A model generated the notes under the pieces. The model saw only the letters and a list, made by a program, of their open reading frames with translations, had not been told where the DNA came from and ran no database searches. The position numbers and the translations under genes are program-made. Of a DNA stretch of 64,000 nt, positions 47,654-57,641 are shown piece after piece; the first letter of the stretch is position 1, and the number at the start of each line of letters is the position of its first letter. This DNA is from Streptomyces fungicidicus (lineage in GTDB: Bacteria; Actinomycetota; Actinomycetes; Streptomycetales; Streptomycetaceae): NCBI RefSeq assembly GCF_003665435.1, contig NZ_CP023407.1, forward strand, positions 2,170,001 through 2,234,000, read 5' to 3'.

Positions 47654-47831
47654 ACCGTCGCCTCACAACCTGCCGTGCGCACCGTCGCCCCCGTGTCCGT
47701 ACGACCCTAGGGGATGATCGGTTCCGTTCCCGCCGCCGCTCGGCGGCCGTACGGGGGCGAGGACGCACCGGGGTGCCCGGGGAGTTCCGGGCCGGAGCGC
47801 GGAAAGTGTCCTCTGTGACGAAACGCGCACA

Positions 47832-48452
47832 TCAGCCGCTGACCGGGCGCAGGCCCTGGAGCAGCGTGTCGACCACCTGTTCGGCGAGGTCGTCGGGGAG
47901 GTCGGAGTCGGGGCGCAGGACGGTGCGCACGAGGACGGGGCCCACGACGATGTCGTTGAGGAGTTCTATGTCGACGTCGGCGCGCAGTTCGCCGTTCTCC
48001 CGGCCCCGGCGCAGCACCTCCAGGCCGAGCAGGCGGCGCGGCAGGATGACGGTGTCGTGGTAGGCGGCCCAGAGGTTCGGGCTGCTCTTCATCTGGGCGC
48101 GCACATGGTGCAGGATCGCCGAGGTCCGCCCGGCCAGACCGCGCCGGCGCAGGGACTCCAGCAGCACGACGAGGTCGTCGCGCATGGAGGTGCCGGGGAG
48201 GTCGGGGTCCGGGGGCTCGGCCGCGCGCATGACGTCGACGAGCAGCTGTTCCTTGCCGCTCCAGCGGCGGTAGATGGTGGCCTTGCCGACGCCGGCGGTG
48301 CGGGCGATGCGTTCGATGGAGAGCTCGGCGAGGGGCACGCCGTCCTCGAGGAGCTTCATCACGCCCTCGATGATGGCGCGCTCGACCGCCTCGCTGCGGG
48401 GGCGGCCGCGCGCGGGACCGTCCTGCCGGGGGCCGGTGTCGGCGAGGCTCAC
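47832..48452 (-). CDS. TetR-family repressor of the MFS pump
   Basis: The protein has 206 residues; GTG start (complement of 48452) with GAAAGGA upstream. HTH: LSIERIARTAGVGKATIYRRW (about 46-66). It lies 71 bp after the MFS gene in the same direction, so pump and repressor share transcription. A perfect 29-bp inverted repeat before the pump gene is the likely operator. The ligand would be a pump substrate; unknown. Confidence 0.9.
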   Translation of the reverse strand: MSLADTGPRQDGPARGRPRSEAVERAIIEGVMKLLEDGVPLAELSIERIARTAGVGKATIYRRWSGKEQLLVDVMRAAEPPDPDLPGTSMRDDLVVLLESLRRRGLAGRTSAILHHVRAQMKSSPNLWAAYHDTVILPRRLLGLEVLRRGRENGELRADVDIELLNDIVVGPVLVRTVLRPDSDLPDDLAEQVVDTLLQGLRPVSG

Positions 48453-48523
48453 GTCGTCGGTCCTTTCGGTCGGCTCGGACGATTCTCCCCGGTGGGCGGT
48501 GGTGGTCCACCGCCCGGGGGTTC

Positions 48524-50113
48524 TCAGTCCGCCGCGGAGACCATCTCCTGTTCCTCGCGGTCGTCCTCGGGCGCCGGGGTGCGGCCGGGCAGGAAGACGG
48601 CGACGACGACGGCGCCCACCATCGCGACGCCGGCGCCCCACAGCGCGGTGACGTGCATGGCGTGCAGGAACGCGTCGTCGGCCGCGGCGGCAAGGGGTTC
48701 GCCGCGTGCGCCCAGCCGGTCCGCCACGGCCAGGGTGGCCTCGATGGACTCGCCGGCGGCGTGCCGCACGCCGGGCGGCAGCAGGCCGAGCTTGTCCTCG
48801 ATGCCGTTGCGGTAGGCGGTGGACAGCACCGAGCCGAGCACGGCGATGCCGAGGGCGCCGCCCACCTGGCGGAAGGTGTTGCTCAGCGCGGAGGCGGAGC
48901 CCGCCTTCTCGCGGGGCAGGGCCTGCATGATGACGACGCTGACCGGTGTCATGACGTGGGCCATGCCGGCGCCCATGAGGAAGAAGACGACCTCCAGGAC
49001 CCAGATCGGCGTGTCCCCGTCCAGCGTGGCGAAGGCGGCCAGCATCGCCGCGAGCACCACCAGTCCGGCGGTCGTGGTGGCCTTGTTGCCGAAGCGGTCC
49101 ACCAGCAGGCGGGCCCTGGGCGCGAAGATCATCTGTGCGGCGGCCAGCGGCAGCATCAGCAGCCCGGTCTCCAGCGGCGAGTAGCCGCGCACGCTCTGGG
49201 TGTAGAACACCGCGAAGAACGTGACACCCATCAGCGCGAAGAAGACCAGCGCGATGGCGACGATCGCCGCGGAGAACACCCTGTTCCTGAAGTAGGCCAT
49301 GTCGATGGACGGGTGGTCGCTGCGTTTCTCGACCACCACGAAGGCCGCGAGTACGGCGAGGCCGCCGCCGATCGCCGCCAGCACGGTGGGGTCGGTGAAG
49401 TCGGCGAGCTGGCCGCCCTTGATGATGCCGTAGACCAGCAGCACCAGGCCGGCCACGGACAGTACGACGCCGACGGGGTCGATCCGGCCCGGTTTCGGGT
49501 CCCGGGAGTCGGGGACCAGCCAGAGCATCAGCGCGACGGCCAGGACGACGATCGGCACGTTGATCAGGAAGACCGAGCCCCACCAGAAGTGGTCCAGGAG
49601 GAGCCCGCCGGTGATCGGGCCGATGGCGATGGCGAGACCCACGCCGCCCGCCCAGATGCCGATGGCCTTGGGCTGCTCGTCGCGTTCGAAGACGTTCATC
49701 AGGACGGCCAGGGTGGCCGGCATGACGAACGCCGCACCCAGACCCATCACCGCGCGGAAGCCGATCAGCTCGGCCGGGGAGCCGGAGAACGCGGCGAGGG
49801 CGGAGCCGAGGCCGAACACGACGAGACCGCCGACCAGCACTTTCTTGCGGCCGAGCCGGTCACCCAGCAGCCCCGCGGTGAAGAGCAGCCCGGCGAAGAC
49901 GAGCGTGTAGGCGTTGATCGCCCACTCGAGTTCGCTCTGCGTGGCGCCCAGGCCGGTGGGCGCGGGCGTGGAGATCGTCTTGATGGCGACGTTCAGGATC
50001 GAGTTGTCCAGCACGACGATCAGCAGACTCAGCATCAGTACGCCGAGGATCGCCCAGCGGCGCCGGTGCACGGCCTCCGGGACCCGGCGGGCGGGGGCGG
50101 CAGGAGAAGTCAT
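48524..50113 (-). CDS. MFS drug efflux transporter (DHA2/EmrB-like)
   Basis: The protein has 529 residues and 14 predicted membrane segments. The motif D1-like [10 protein letters not shown] in the first helix and motif [17 protein letters not shown] between helices 2 and 3 are present, as is motif [19 protein letters not shown] (antiporter). It exports amphiphilic compounds by proton antiport; the substrate is unknown. ATG at 50113 is leaderless: TACGCT, then 7 nt. Controlled by the operator at 50132-50160. Confidence 0.92.
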   Translation of the reverse strand: MTSPAAPARRVPEAVHRRRWAILGVLMLSLLIVVLDNSILNVAIKTISTPAPTGLGATQSELEWAINAYTLVFAGLLFTAGLLGDRLGRKKVLVGGLVVFGLGSALAAFSGSPAELIGFRAVMGLGAAFVMPATLAVLMNVFERDEQPKAIGIWAGGVGLAIAIGPITGGLLLDHFWWGSVFLINVPIVVLAVALMLWLVPDSRDPKPGRIDPVGVVLSVAGLVLLVYGIIKGGQLADFTDPTVLAAIGGGLAVLAAFVVVEKRSDHPSIDMAYFRNRVFSAAIVAIALVFFALMGVTFFAVFYTQSVRGYSPLETGLLMLPLAAAQMIFAPRARLLVDRFGNKATTTAGLVVLAAMLAAFATLDGDTPIWVLEVVFFLMGAGMAHVMTPVSVVIMQALPREKAGSASALSNTFRQVGGALGIAVLGSVLSTAYRNGIEDKLGLLPPGVRHAAGESIEATLAVADRLGARGEPLAAAADDAFLHAMHVTALWGAGVAMVGAVVVAVFLPGRTPAPEDDREEQEMVSAAD

Positions 50114-50131
50114 GCGACCCAGCGTAGTGAA

Positions 50132-50160
50132 TTCCGATACGAGACCGTCTCGTATCGGAA
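50132..50160 (-). promoter_or_regulatory. Perfect 29-bp TetR-type operator
   Basis: Arms TTCCGATACGAGA and its exact complement separated by CCG. It lies just upstream of the -10 TACGCT of the MFS gene, and the panB gene is divergent about 150 bp away. Confidence 0.88.
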
Positions 50161-50312
50161 ATCCTTTGCCCAGTTCTTGCCGGGACATTGCACGACCGCC
50201 GAGCGGAAGTCACAGGGGGGCCTCTGGCCCTCGCCGGAGTGAGGTGCCACCATGGAAGTGGTCCGGGGACGCCGTCAGGGCGCCTCGAGATGACGTGTTG
50301 GGAGACGGTTCC

Positions 50313-51191
50313 ATGACGCAGCTTTCGGCTGCCCAGACCGGGACGACGTCCGGTTCCTCCGCCGGCGGCAAGACGCTGTACGGGGGCAAGGGCACACGCC
50401 GTATCACTGTCCGTGACATCGCCGCCGCCAAGGAGCGGGGCGAGAAGTGGCCCATGCTCACCGCGTACGACGCGATGACCGCGTCCGTGTTCGACGAGGC
50501 CGGCATCCCGGTGATGCTCGTCGGCGACTCCGCGGGCAACTGCCACCTCGGGTACGAGAGCACCGTGCCCGTGACCCTCGACGAGATGACCATGCTGTCG
50601 GCCGCGGTCGTACGGGGCACCTCACGCGCGCTGATCGTCGGCGACCTGCCCTTCGGCTCGTACCAGGAGGGACCGACGCAGGCGCTGCGCTCGGCGACCC
50701 GGCTGGTCAAGGAGGCCGGGGTCGGCGCGGTGAAGCTGGAGGGCGGCGAGCGGTCGCACCGGCAGATCGAGCTGCTGGTGGAGTCCGGGATCCCGGTGAT
50801 GGCGCACATCGGGCTCACGCCGCAGTCCGTGAACGCGATGGGCTACCGGGTGCAGGGCCGCGGCGAGGAGGCGGCCCAGCAGCTGCTGCGGGACGCCAAG
50901 GCCGTGCAGGACGCCGGGGCGTTCGCGGTGGTCCTGGAACTGGTGCCGGCGGAGCTCGCGGCCGAGGTGACCCGGACGCTGCAGATCCCGACCGTCGGGA
51001 TCGGGGCGGGCCCGCAGACGGACGCCCAGGTGCTGGTGTGGACCGACATGCTGGGGCTTACCGGGGGGCGGGTGCCGAAGTTCGTGAAGCAGTACGCCGA
51101 TCTGCGTGAGGTCATGAGCGGGGCGGCGCGGGCGTTCGCCGAGGACGTGGTCGGCGGGACGTTCCCGGAGGAGGCGCACTCCGTGCACTGA
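50313..51191 (+). CDS. panB: 3-methyl-2-oxobutanoate hydroxymethyltransferase PanB
   Basis: The protein has 292 residues; ATG 50313 follows GGGAGA. It makes ketopantoate from 2-oxoisovalerate in pantothenate and CoA synthesis, using methylenetetrahydrofolate. Motifs: MLTAYDAMTASVFDEAGI, VGDSAGN (metal-binding Asp), KLEGGERS (Lys and Glu of the active site), VMAHIGLTPQSV, and GIGAGPQTDAQV (family GIGAG). A short disordered N-tail (about 30 residues) is typical of actinomycete PanB. Downstream begins the ABC exporter. Confidence 0.96.
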   Translation: MTQLSAAQTGTTSGSSAGGKTLYGGKGTRRITVRDIAAAKERGEKWPMLTAYDAMTASVFDEAGIPVMLVGDSAGNCHLGYESTVPVTLDEMTMLSAAVVRGTSRALIVGDLPFGSYQEGPTQALRSATRLVKEAGVGAVKLEGGERSHRQIELLVESGIPVMAHIGLTPQSVNAMGYRVQGRGEEAAQQLLRDAKAVQDAGAFAVVLELVPAELAAEVTRTLQIPTVGIGAGPQTDAQVLVWTDMLGLTGGRVPKFVKQYADLREVMSGAARAFAEDVVGGTFPEEAHSVH

Positions 51192-51335
51192 GCGGCTTGA
51201 CGCCGCGGCTGAGCCAATGCCGCACCACCGGCCCCGTCGATCTTCCCCCGTCGGCGGGGCCGGCCCCTATCCCGGACCGGAAGGCTGTCGGTGGGATGTC
51301 GGGGGTTTGTCGGTGAGGGCTGGGACCTTCGGGGC

Positions 51336-52352
51336 ATGACGCGAATCGACAAGGGCGCGGGGAGCGCCGTCACCGTGCGGGGGCTGGTCAAGCACTACGG
51401 CGGGACCAAGGCGCTGGACGGTGTCGACCTGGATGTGCGGGAGGGCACCGTGATGGGGGTGCTCGGGCCGAACGGCGCCGGGAAGACCACTCTCGTACGG
51501 ATCCTGTCCACCCTTCTCACGCCGACCGCGGGGCACGCCACCGTCGCCGGGTACGACGTGGTCCGCCAGCCCCGGCAGCTGCGCCGGGTGATCGGGCTGA
51601 CCGGGCAGTACGCCTCCGTGGACGAGAAGCTCCCGGGCTGGGAGAACCTGTATCTGATCGGGCGGCTGCTCGACCTGTCCCGCAAGGAGGCACGGGCCCG
51701 CGCCGACGAGCTGCTGGAGCGGTTCTCGCTCACCGACGCGGCCCGGCGGCCGGCGGCCACCTACTCCGGCGGTATGCGGCGGCGCCTGGACCTGGCCGCC
51801 TCGATGATCGGCCGGCCGGCCGTGCTGTACCTGGACGAGCCCACCACGGGCCTGGACCCCCGCACCCGCAACGAGGTGTGGGACGAGGTCAAGCGGCTGG
51901 TCGGGGACGGGGTGACCGTGCTGCTGACCACCCAGTACATGGAGGAGGCCGAGCAGCTTGCCTCCGAGCTGACCGTGGTGGACCGGGGCAAGGTCATCGC
52001 GAGCGGCGGCATCGAGGAGCTGAAGTCCAGGGTCGGCGGCCGTACGCTGCGGATCCGCCCGGCCGACCCGCTGCGGTTGCGCCCGCTGGCGGACGCCCTC
52101 GACGCGCTGGGCATCACCGGGCTCGCCACGACCACCGTGGACACCGAGCGGGCCTCGGTGCTCGTCCCCGTGCTGAGCGACGAGCAGCTGACCGCCGTGG
52201 TCGGCGCGGTGACCGGGATGGACCTCACGCTCAGCTCGCTCACCACCGAACTGCCCAGCCTGGACGAGGTGTTCCTGTCCCTCACCGGCCACCGTGCCAG
52301 TGCCCCGCAGGACGCCGTACCCGCCGGGACCCCCGAGGAGGTCGCCGCATGA
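51336..52352 (+). CDS. ABC transporter ATPase (DrrA/daunorubicin-type)
   Basis: The protein has 338 residues from the ATG at 51336. Walker A GPNGAGKTT, signature YSGGMRRRLD, Walker B VLYLDEPTTGLD and switch His region (TTQYMEEAEQ, Q as in this subfamily) are all present. Extra C-terminal domain (about 230-338) is as in DrrA proteins. It energises the permease encoded next, with which it overlaps by ATGA. Substrates are typically hydrophobic drugs or lipids; none can be named. The two-gene unit ends exactly at the AfsR-like gene. Confidence 0.92.
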   Translation: MTRIDKGAGSAVTVRGLVKHYGGTKALDGVDLDVREGTVMGVLGPNGAGKTTLVRILSTLLTPTAGHATVAGYDVVRQPRQLRRVIGLTGQYASVDEKLPGWENLYLIGRLLDLSRKEARARADELLERFSLTDAARRPAATYSGGMRRRLDLAASMIGRPAVLYLDEPTTGLDPRTRNEVWDEVKRLVGDGVTVLLTTQYMEEAEQLASELTVVDRGKVIASGGIEELKSRVGGRTLRIRPADPLRLRPLADALDALGITGLATTTVDTERASVLVPVLSDEQLTAVVGAVTGMDLTLSSLTTELPSLDEVFLSLTGHRASAPQDAVPAGTPEEVAA

Positions 52353-53167
52353 GCGCCGTCACCGTCACCACCGGACCACGCGCGGACGCGCGCATCCCGC
52401 TGCGCGCCCATGTGCGGCACACCGGCGCCCTCGTACGGCGCAACCTGCTGTGGATACGGCAGGACCCGGAGTCGATGTTCGACGCCGTGCTGTTCCCGAT
52501 CGTCTTCACCCTGCTGTTCGTGTACGTCTTCGGCGGCTCGATCGGGCAGTCGCTGGGCGGCGGGCAGCAGGCGTACGTGCAGTACATCGTGCCCGGACTG
52601 ATGGCCATGATGGGCATGAACATGGCTCAGGGGGTGGGCACCGGGTTCAACCAGGACTTCAACACCGGGGTCATGGACCGTTTCCGGTCGCTGCCGATCG
52701 GGCGGGGCTCGGTGCTGTTCGCGAAGATCTCCGTCGAGATGCTGCGGATGCTGATCGCCACGGCGATCCTGATGGTCGTCGGTGTGCTGGTCGGTTTCGA
52801 CATCACCGACTGGCCGGGGCTGTTCGCCGCCGTGGGACTGTCCGCGGTGTTCGGCTCGGCGCTGATGTGGATCTTCATCACGCTGGGTGTGGTGATGAAG
52901 AACGCGCAGTCGGTGCAGGCGATGGGCTTCCTGGTGCTGATGCCGCTGCAGTTCGGCTCGTCGATCTTCGCGCCGACGCAGTCGATGCCGGGCTGGCTGG
53001 AGGCGTTCACCCGGTACAACCCGCTGTCCTCGCTGGCGGACGCGGCGCGCGGGCTGATGGTGGGCGGCCCGGTCGCCCACGACCTGTGGATGACGCTGGC
53101 CTGGTCGGTGGGGATCACGGCGGTGATGGCGCCGGTCGCCATCCACAAGTTCCGCACCAAGAGCTGA
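52349..53167 (+). CDS. ABC-2 permease (DrrB-like)
   Basis: The protein has 272 residues with six membrane segments (e.g. AVLFPIVFTLLFVYVFGG; AAVGLSAVFGSALMWIFITLG). The family motif NTGVMDRFRSLPIGRG is the DrrB-type coupling helix region. It starts inside the ATPase stop codon (ATGA), so translation is coupled. It forms an exporter with the ATPase. Its stop TGA lies in TGATCA together with that of the convergent AfsR-like gene. Confidence 0.92.
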   Translation: MSAVTVTTGPRADARIPLRAHVRHTGALVRRNLLWIRQDPESMFDAVLFPIVFTLLFVYVFGGSIGQSLGGGQQAYVQYIVPGLMAMMGMNMAQGVGTGFNQDFNTGVMDRFRSLPIGRGSVLFAKISVEMLRMLIATAILMVVGVLVGFDITDWPGLFAAVGLSAVFGSALMWIFITLGVVMKNAQSVQAMGFLVLMPLQFGSSIFAPTQSMPGWLEAFTRYNPLSSLADAARGLMVGGPVAHDLWMTLAWSVGITAVMAPVAIHKFRTKS

Positions 53168-56100
53168 TCACGCCACTGCCAGCAGGGCGTCGGCCTCCTC
53201 GGGGGAGAGGCCGGCGCCCTCGGCGTACGCGGTCTCGTAGGCCGTGTCGCCGAGCGCCGAGCGGGTGCGCGCCTCGGCGTGTTCGCGCACCTCGCGCTCC
53301 AGGCGCGGGGCGCTGTGCCCGGGCGGCAGCCAGGAGTCGGCGGCGCCCAGGCAGCGGGCCGCGTCCCGGGCGTGCCGTCCGCCGTCGAGTCCGGCGAGGG
53401 CCGCGGCGCCCATGGTGACGTAGGCCGAGCGCATATGGGGTGCCATGGCGGCGGACAGCGGGTCCTCCGCCTGCCGGAGGGCCTGGCGGATGACGGCCAG
53501 ACCCCGCTCGTCGTGGCCCTCGGCCACCTCCAGCCAGCCCTCGGCGCCGAGGATGAACGCGTCGAAGACGACGTAGTGCGCGATGCGGAACTCCTCGCGC
53601 AGCAGCCGCAGGTGCTCCCGTGCCTCCGCCGTGCGGCCGGTGGTGCAGAGCCAGCCGGTCAGGAGCAGCCGGGCGGCGGGCAGGGCCTCGGTGTGGCGGC
53701 CCCTGCTGTCGTCGATGACCTCGCGCAGCAGCCGCTCGCCCCGCTCCGGGTCGCCCGCCTCCAGCAGCGCGCTGCCCAGCCGGGCGGTGAGCACCGCCGT
53801 GTGGGCGCGGGCGCCCAGACGGTCGGCGTGCTCGATGGCCGCCTCGAAGTCCGCGGCGGCGTCCCGGTACGCGCCGGCCCGCTCGCGGGCCTCGCCGCGC
53901 GCGGAGAGCGCCTCGGCGACGCCCCAGGTGTCGCCGAGCCTGCGGTGGATCTCCAGGGCCTCGTCGGCGTCGCGGCGGGCGTCACCGGCCCAGTCGCTGC
54001 GGTTGGCCAGGAAGTTGGCGCGCAGCTGGAGGTTGGAGGCCAGCTCCCATTCGAATCCGGGGTTCTCCCGGCAGGTGCGGATCGCCGCGTCGACGACCTG
54101 GCGCAGGCGCTCCATGTCGCCGGTCAGCATCACGGCGAACACCCAGAGCAGGCCGGGCGGGCGGCAGGTCTGCGGCATGCCCGGCTGGTACGTCGCGCCG
54201 ACGAGGCGCAGCTTGTGCTGTGCCTGCGGGGTCTGCCAGTCGTCCAGTTCGGTGTCCATGTGGGCGAGATGGGCCAGGTGCACCCCGCGCCGGGCCTCGG
54301 CGAGGACCTCGCCGGTCATCGGGGGCGGGGTGTCGGTGCAGCGCTGCCACAGCGGGGCGGCGGGCCGTACCGGTTCGGTGAACGGGTCGGGGGCGAGGGC
54401 CATGACCTCGGAGCACCAGTTGCGGGCCTCGATGCGCAGATCGCGCATCTGCCAATACCAGGTGAGCGACAGGGTGATGCAGAGCGCCTCCTGCTCGTCG
54501 CGCAGGGCGAGGGCGTGGCGCACGGCCGTGCGGAGGTTCTCGTACTCCCGCTCCAGCCGGGCGATGGCGGTCACCTGGTGCGGGCCGCGCAGCAACGGCT
54601 CGGTGGTGCGGGCGACTTCGCGGTAGTACGTCAGATGCGCCCGTTCCGCCTCCGGGCGGCGGACGGACTCGTCGAGGCGTTCGCCGGCGTACTCGGCGAC
54701 GGTCTCCAGGAGGCGGTAGCGCATCTCGCCGTCGCCCGAGGGGGCCGCCACCACCAGGGACTTGTCGACGAGGGAGCCGAGCGCGTCGAGCGCGGCCGGC
54801 CCGCACACGGCCTCGGCGGCGGCGAGGTCGCAGCCGCCGGCGAAGACCGACAGGCGGCTCAGCACGTCGCGTTCGTCTTCGCCGAGCAGGTCCCAGGACC
54901 AGTCGACGACGGCCCGCAGGGTCTGCTGTCTGGGGAGGGCGGTGCGGCTGCCGGAGGTGAGCAGCCGGAACCGGTCGTCGAGCCGGTCGGCGATCTGCCG
55001 CGGCGTGAGCATCCGCAGCCGGGCGGCGGCGAGTTCGATGGCGAGCGGCAGTCCGTCCAGGCGGCGGCAGATCTCCGCGCACGCGGCGGCGGTCCCGTCG
55101 TCGGCGTCGGTGCGGAAGCCGGGGCGGGCGGCGGCCCCGCGGTCGGCGAGCAGGCGCAGCGCGACCGGCTCGGGCAGCGGCTCCACCGGACGCAGCAGCT
55201 CGCCCCGCACACCGAGCGGTTCGCGGCTGGTGGCGAGGACGGTGAGCCCGGGGCAGCGCTCCAGCAGCGCCTCGACCAGGTGGGCGGCGGCCTCGACGAC
55301 GTGTTCGCAGTTGTCGAGGATCAGCAGCATGCGGCGCGGGCCGCAGTGCTCGGCGAGCCGTTCCACCGGTTCGGCGTGCCGGTCGGTGACGGCCCGCATG
55401 CTCTCCGCGCCGGCGCCGTACAGCACGGTCTCGCGGGCGCCGACGGCGGTGAGCACGGCCTCGGGGACGGCGTCCGGGTCTTCGACGGGGGCGAGTTCGG
55501 CGAGCCACACCCCGTCGGGGAGGTTCCGCCGCAGGGTGTCGGCGGCCTCCTGCGACAGCCGGGTCTTGCCGGCTCCGCCCGGCCCGAGGAGGGTCACCAG
55601 ACGGGCGGCGGCCAGGTCCGCGCGGATGGTCGCGATGTCCGCCTCCCGGCCGACGAACGAGGTCAGCCGGGCCCGCAGGTTGCCCGGCGGTCCGCTCCCC
55701 CGGTCCGCGGGCGCGGGATCCGGCTCGGGTTTCAGCAACTCGGCGTGCAGTGCCCGCAGTTCGCTGCCGGGGTCGGAGCCGAGGCGGTCCGCGAGCAGCC
55801 GCCGTACGTCCTCGAAGGCGGCCAGCGCCTCGGCGGTGCGGCCGGTGTCGCGCAGGGCGCGCAGCCGCAGCGCCTGGAGGGGCTCGTCGAGGGGGTGGCC
55901 GTCGCACAGCGCGGTCAGCTCGGGCAGGGACCGCTCGGCGTCGCCGAGGGCGAGAGCGGCGGTGTGCCGGGCGCGCAGCGCATCCAGGCGCCGGGTCTCC
56001 AGGCGGGCCGCGTCGGCGGTGCGGTCGGGCAGACCGGCGAGGGCGGGGCCGCGCCACAGGGCGAGGGCGTCGTCGAGCACGGCGGCCGCCTTCGCCGGGT

Positions 56101-56452
56101 CGCCGTCGGCGAGGGCGCGCGCGCCGTCGCCGGCCAGCCGCTCGAAACGGTGCAGATCGATGTCGTCGGGTGCGGCGGTCAGCCGGTAGCCGCCGTCGGC
56201 GGAGGCGATCGCGTCCGCGCCGAGCGTCCGGCGCAGCCGCCCCACCAGCGCCTGGAGCGCCCCGGTGGCGTCGGCCGGCGGATCACCGTCCCAGACCTCG
56301 TCGACCAGCAGGCCCACGGGCACGGTACGGCCGGGCCGCAGGGCGAGCACGGTCAGCAGCGCGCGCAGCCGCGCCCCGCCTACCGGGACGGCGGTGCCGT
56401 CGGGGCGGAGTGCCTGGGTGGTGCCGAGGATGCGGTAGCGCACGGGGTCCAT
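53168..56452 (-). CDS. AfsR/SARP-like multidomain regulator
   Basis: The protein has 1094 residues. Winged-helix DNA-binding domain (about 1-90; MDPVRYRILGTTQALRP..), bacterial transcriptional activation domain (about 95-245), NB-ARC type P-loop ATPase (about 265-560; LGPGGAGKTRL Walker A, LLILDNCEH Walker B and RLDGLPLAIELAAAR), then tetratricopeptide helices to the end. This is AfsR-type architecture, known to activate secondary metabolism and signal-dependent genes. The target cluster is not in view. It is divergent from the M50-like gene. Confidence 0.88.
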   Translation of the reverse strand: MDPVRYRILGTTQALRPDGTAVPVGGARLRALLTVLALRPGRTVPVGLLVDEVWDGDPPADATGALQALVGRLRRTLGADAIASADGGYRLTAAPDDIDLHRFERLAGDGARALADGDPAKAAAVLDDALALWRGPALAGLPDRTADAARLETRRLDALRARHTAALALGDAERSLPELTALCDGHPLDEPLQALRLRALRDTGRTAEALAAFEDVRRLLADRLGSDPGSELRALHAELLKPEPDPAPADRGSGPPGNLRARLTSFVGREADIATIRADLAAARLVTLLGPGGAGKTRLSQEAADTLRRNLPDGVWLAELAPVEDPDAVPEAVLTAVGARETVLYGAGAESMRAVTDRHAEPVERLAEHCGPRRMLLILDNCEHVVEAAAHLVEALLERCPGLTVLATSREPLGVRGELLRPVEPLPEPVALRLLADRGAAARPGFRTDADDGTAAACAEICRRLDGLPLAIELAAARLRMLTPRQIADRLDDRFRLLTSGSRTALPRQQTLRAVVDWSWDLLGEDERDVLSRLSVFAGGCDLAAAEAVCGPAALDALGSLVDKSLVVAAPSGDGEMRYRLLETVAEYAGERLDESVRRPEAERAHLTYYREVARTTEPLLRGPHQVTAIARLEREYENLRTAVRHALALRDEQEALCITLSLTWYWQMRDLRIEARNWCSEVMALAPDPFTEPVRPAAPLWQRCTDTPPPMTGEVLAEARRGVHLAHLAHMDTELDDWQTPQAQHKLRLVGATYQPGMPQTCRPPGLLWVFAVMLTGDMERLRQVVDAAIRTCRENPGFEWELASNLQLRANFLANRSDWAGDARRDADEALEIHRRLGDTWGVAEALSARGEARERAGAYRDAAADFEAAIEHADRLGARAHTAVLTARLGSALLEAGDPERGERLLREVIDDSRGRHTEALPAARLLLTGWLCTTGRTAEAREHLRLLREEFRIAHYVVFDAFILGAEGWLEVAEGHDERGLAVIRQALRQAEDPLSAAMAPHMRSAYVTMGAAALAGLDGGRHARDAARCLGAADSWLPPGHSAPRLEREVREHAEARTRSALGDTAYETAYAEGAGLSPEEADALLAVA

Positions 56453-56604
56453 TGTCTCCGGTGGTGGTGGGAGCGGTCACGGCGCCCGGTCGGCGTGGCC
56501 GCCCCCAAGCCTGCGCGGAACCGGCGGCGGGCGCGAGACGTTTTCCCGGTGCGCCCGGTACCGTCGGGCAGTCCCCGCGTGTGCCCGACCGTCCAGGGAG
56601 TTCC

Positions 56605-57405
56605 ATGACCACCGCCGCCACCCGTCACAGCGACCGGAGGATCAGCCCGGTCTTCCTGGGCATCCTGGCCGTGACGGCGGTCACCGGCTGGGCCACCTGG
56701 ACCGGGTTCGCCGAGCTGCCGGGCGTGGCCGTGTTCCTGTTCGTGACGGCCGCCTGGATCGTCTCCCTGTGCCTGCACGAGTACGCGCACGCGCGCACGG
56801 CGCTGCACAGCGGCGACATATCGGTGGGCGCCAAGGGCTATCTCACGCTCAACCCGATGAAGTACACCCACGCCCTGCTGAGCATCGTGCTCCCGGTGGT
56901 CTTCGTGATCATGGGCGGGATCGGTCTGCCGGGCGGTGCCGTGTTCATCGAGCGCGGCCGGATCCGGGGGCGCTGGCGGCACAGCCTGATCTCGGCGGCG
57001 GGCCCGCTGACGAACGTGCTGTTCGCGGTGGTGTGCACGGCGCCCTTCTGGCTGGGCGCGCTGGACGGCGTACCGGCCGACTTCCGGTTCGCGCTGGCCT
57101 TCCTCGCGCTGCTCCAGGTGACGGCGGCGATCCTGAACTTCCTGCCGGTGCCGGGTCTCGACGGCTACGGCGTGATCGAGCCGTGGCTCTCCCACGGCGT
57201 CCGCCGCCAGGTCGAGCCCTTCGCCCCCTTCGGCCTCCTCTTCGTCTTCGCCCTCCTGTGGGTGCCGGCGGTGAACGGCGTGTTCTTCGACGTGGTCGAC
57301 TCCCTGCTCGGCGCGCTCGGCATCCACGAGCTCGACACCTACTGCGGCTACGACCTGTTCCGCTTCTGGCAGGACACGAGCGGGGTCTGCCCGGTCAGTT
57401 CGTGA
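56605..57405 (+). CDS. Membrane zinc protease of the M50 (site-2) type
   Basis: The protein has 266 residues from the ATG at 56605, with GGGAG just upstream. Zinc motif HEYAH (about residue 58-62) at the start of a helix, and a second motif NFLPVPGLDGYGV giving the third ligand Asp, with four to five membrane segments. It would cut membrane-bound substrates such as anti-sigma factors, within the bilayer. The substrate is unknown; the 152-bp divergent gap to the AfsR-like gene carries a TACCGT -10-like hexamer. Its 3' end overlaps the small convergent gene by 11 bp. Confidence 0.85.
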   Translation: MTTAATRHSDRRISPVFLGILAVTAVTGWATWTGFAELPGVAVFLFVTAAWIVSLCLHEYAHARTALHSGDISVGAKGYLTLNPMKYTHALLSIVLPVVFVIMGGIGLPGGAVFIERGRIRGRWRHSLISAAGPLTNVLFAVVCTAPFWLGALDGVPADFRFALAFLALLQVTAAILNFLPVPGLDGYGVIEPWLSHGVRRQVEPFAPFGLLFVFALLWVPAVNGVFFDVVDSLLGALGIHELDTYCGYDLFRFWQDTSGVCPVSS

Positions 57406-57586
57406 CCGGTCCGCCGTCCCGCGCGGCACGGCCGCGGCGCACGTAGTACCAGGTCATGTTGGACGACAGGCCCGCCAGGAGGATCCAGACGACGCCGATG
57501 AGCACGCTGCCCCGGACGAAGGAGACGACGGCCGCGGCGACGGCGAGGAGGCAGACGGCGAGGGCGTAGAGGGCGAGGCGGGGCAT
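57395..57586 (-). CDS. Small two-helix membrane protein (63 aa)
   Basis: The start at 57586 (MPRLALYALAVCLLAVAAAVVSFV) has AGGAG about 10 nt upstream. Two membrane segments (about 3-22 and 28-47), then a short basic tail (YYVRRGRAARDGG). Unknown function. A longer frame from 57637 has no ribosome site. It overlaps the M50-like gene 3' end convergently. Confidence 0.7.
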   Translation of the reverse strand: MPRLALYALAVCLLAVAAAVVSFVRGSVLIGVVWILLAGLSSNMTWYYVRRGRAARDGGPVTN

Positions 57587-57641
57587 GGCGGGGGGCTCCT
57601 GTCGGGGGACACTGCTTCGGCGTCCAGTGTCCCCCATCGCC

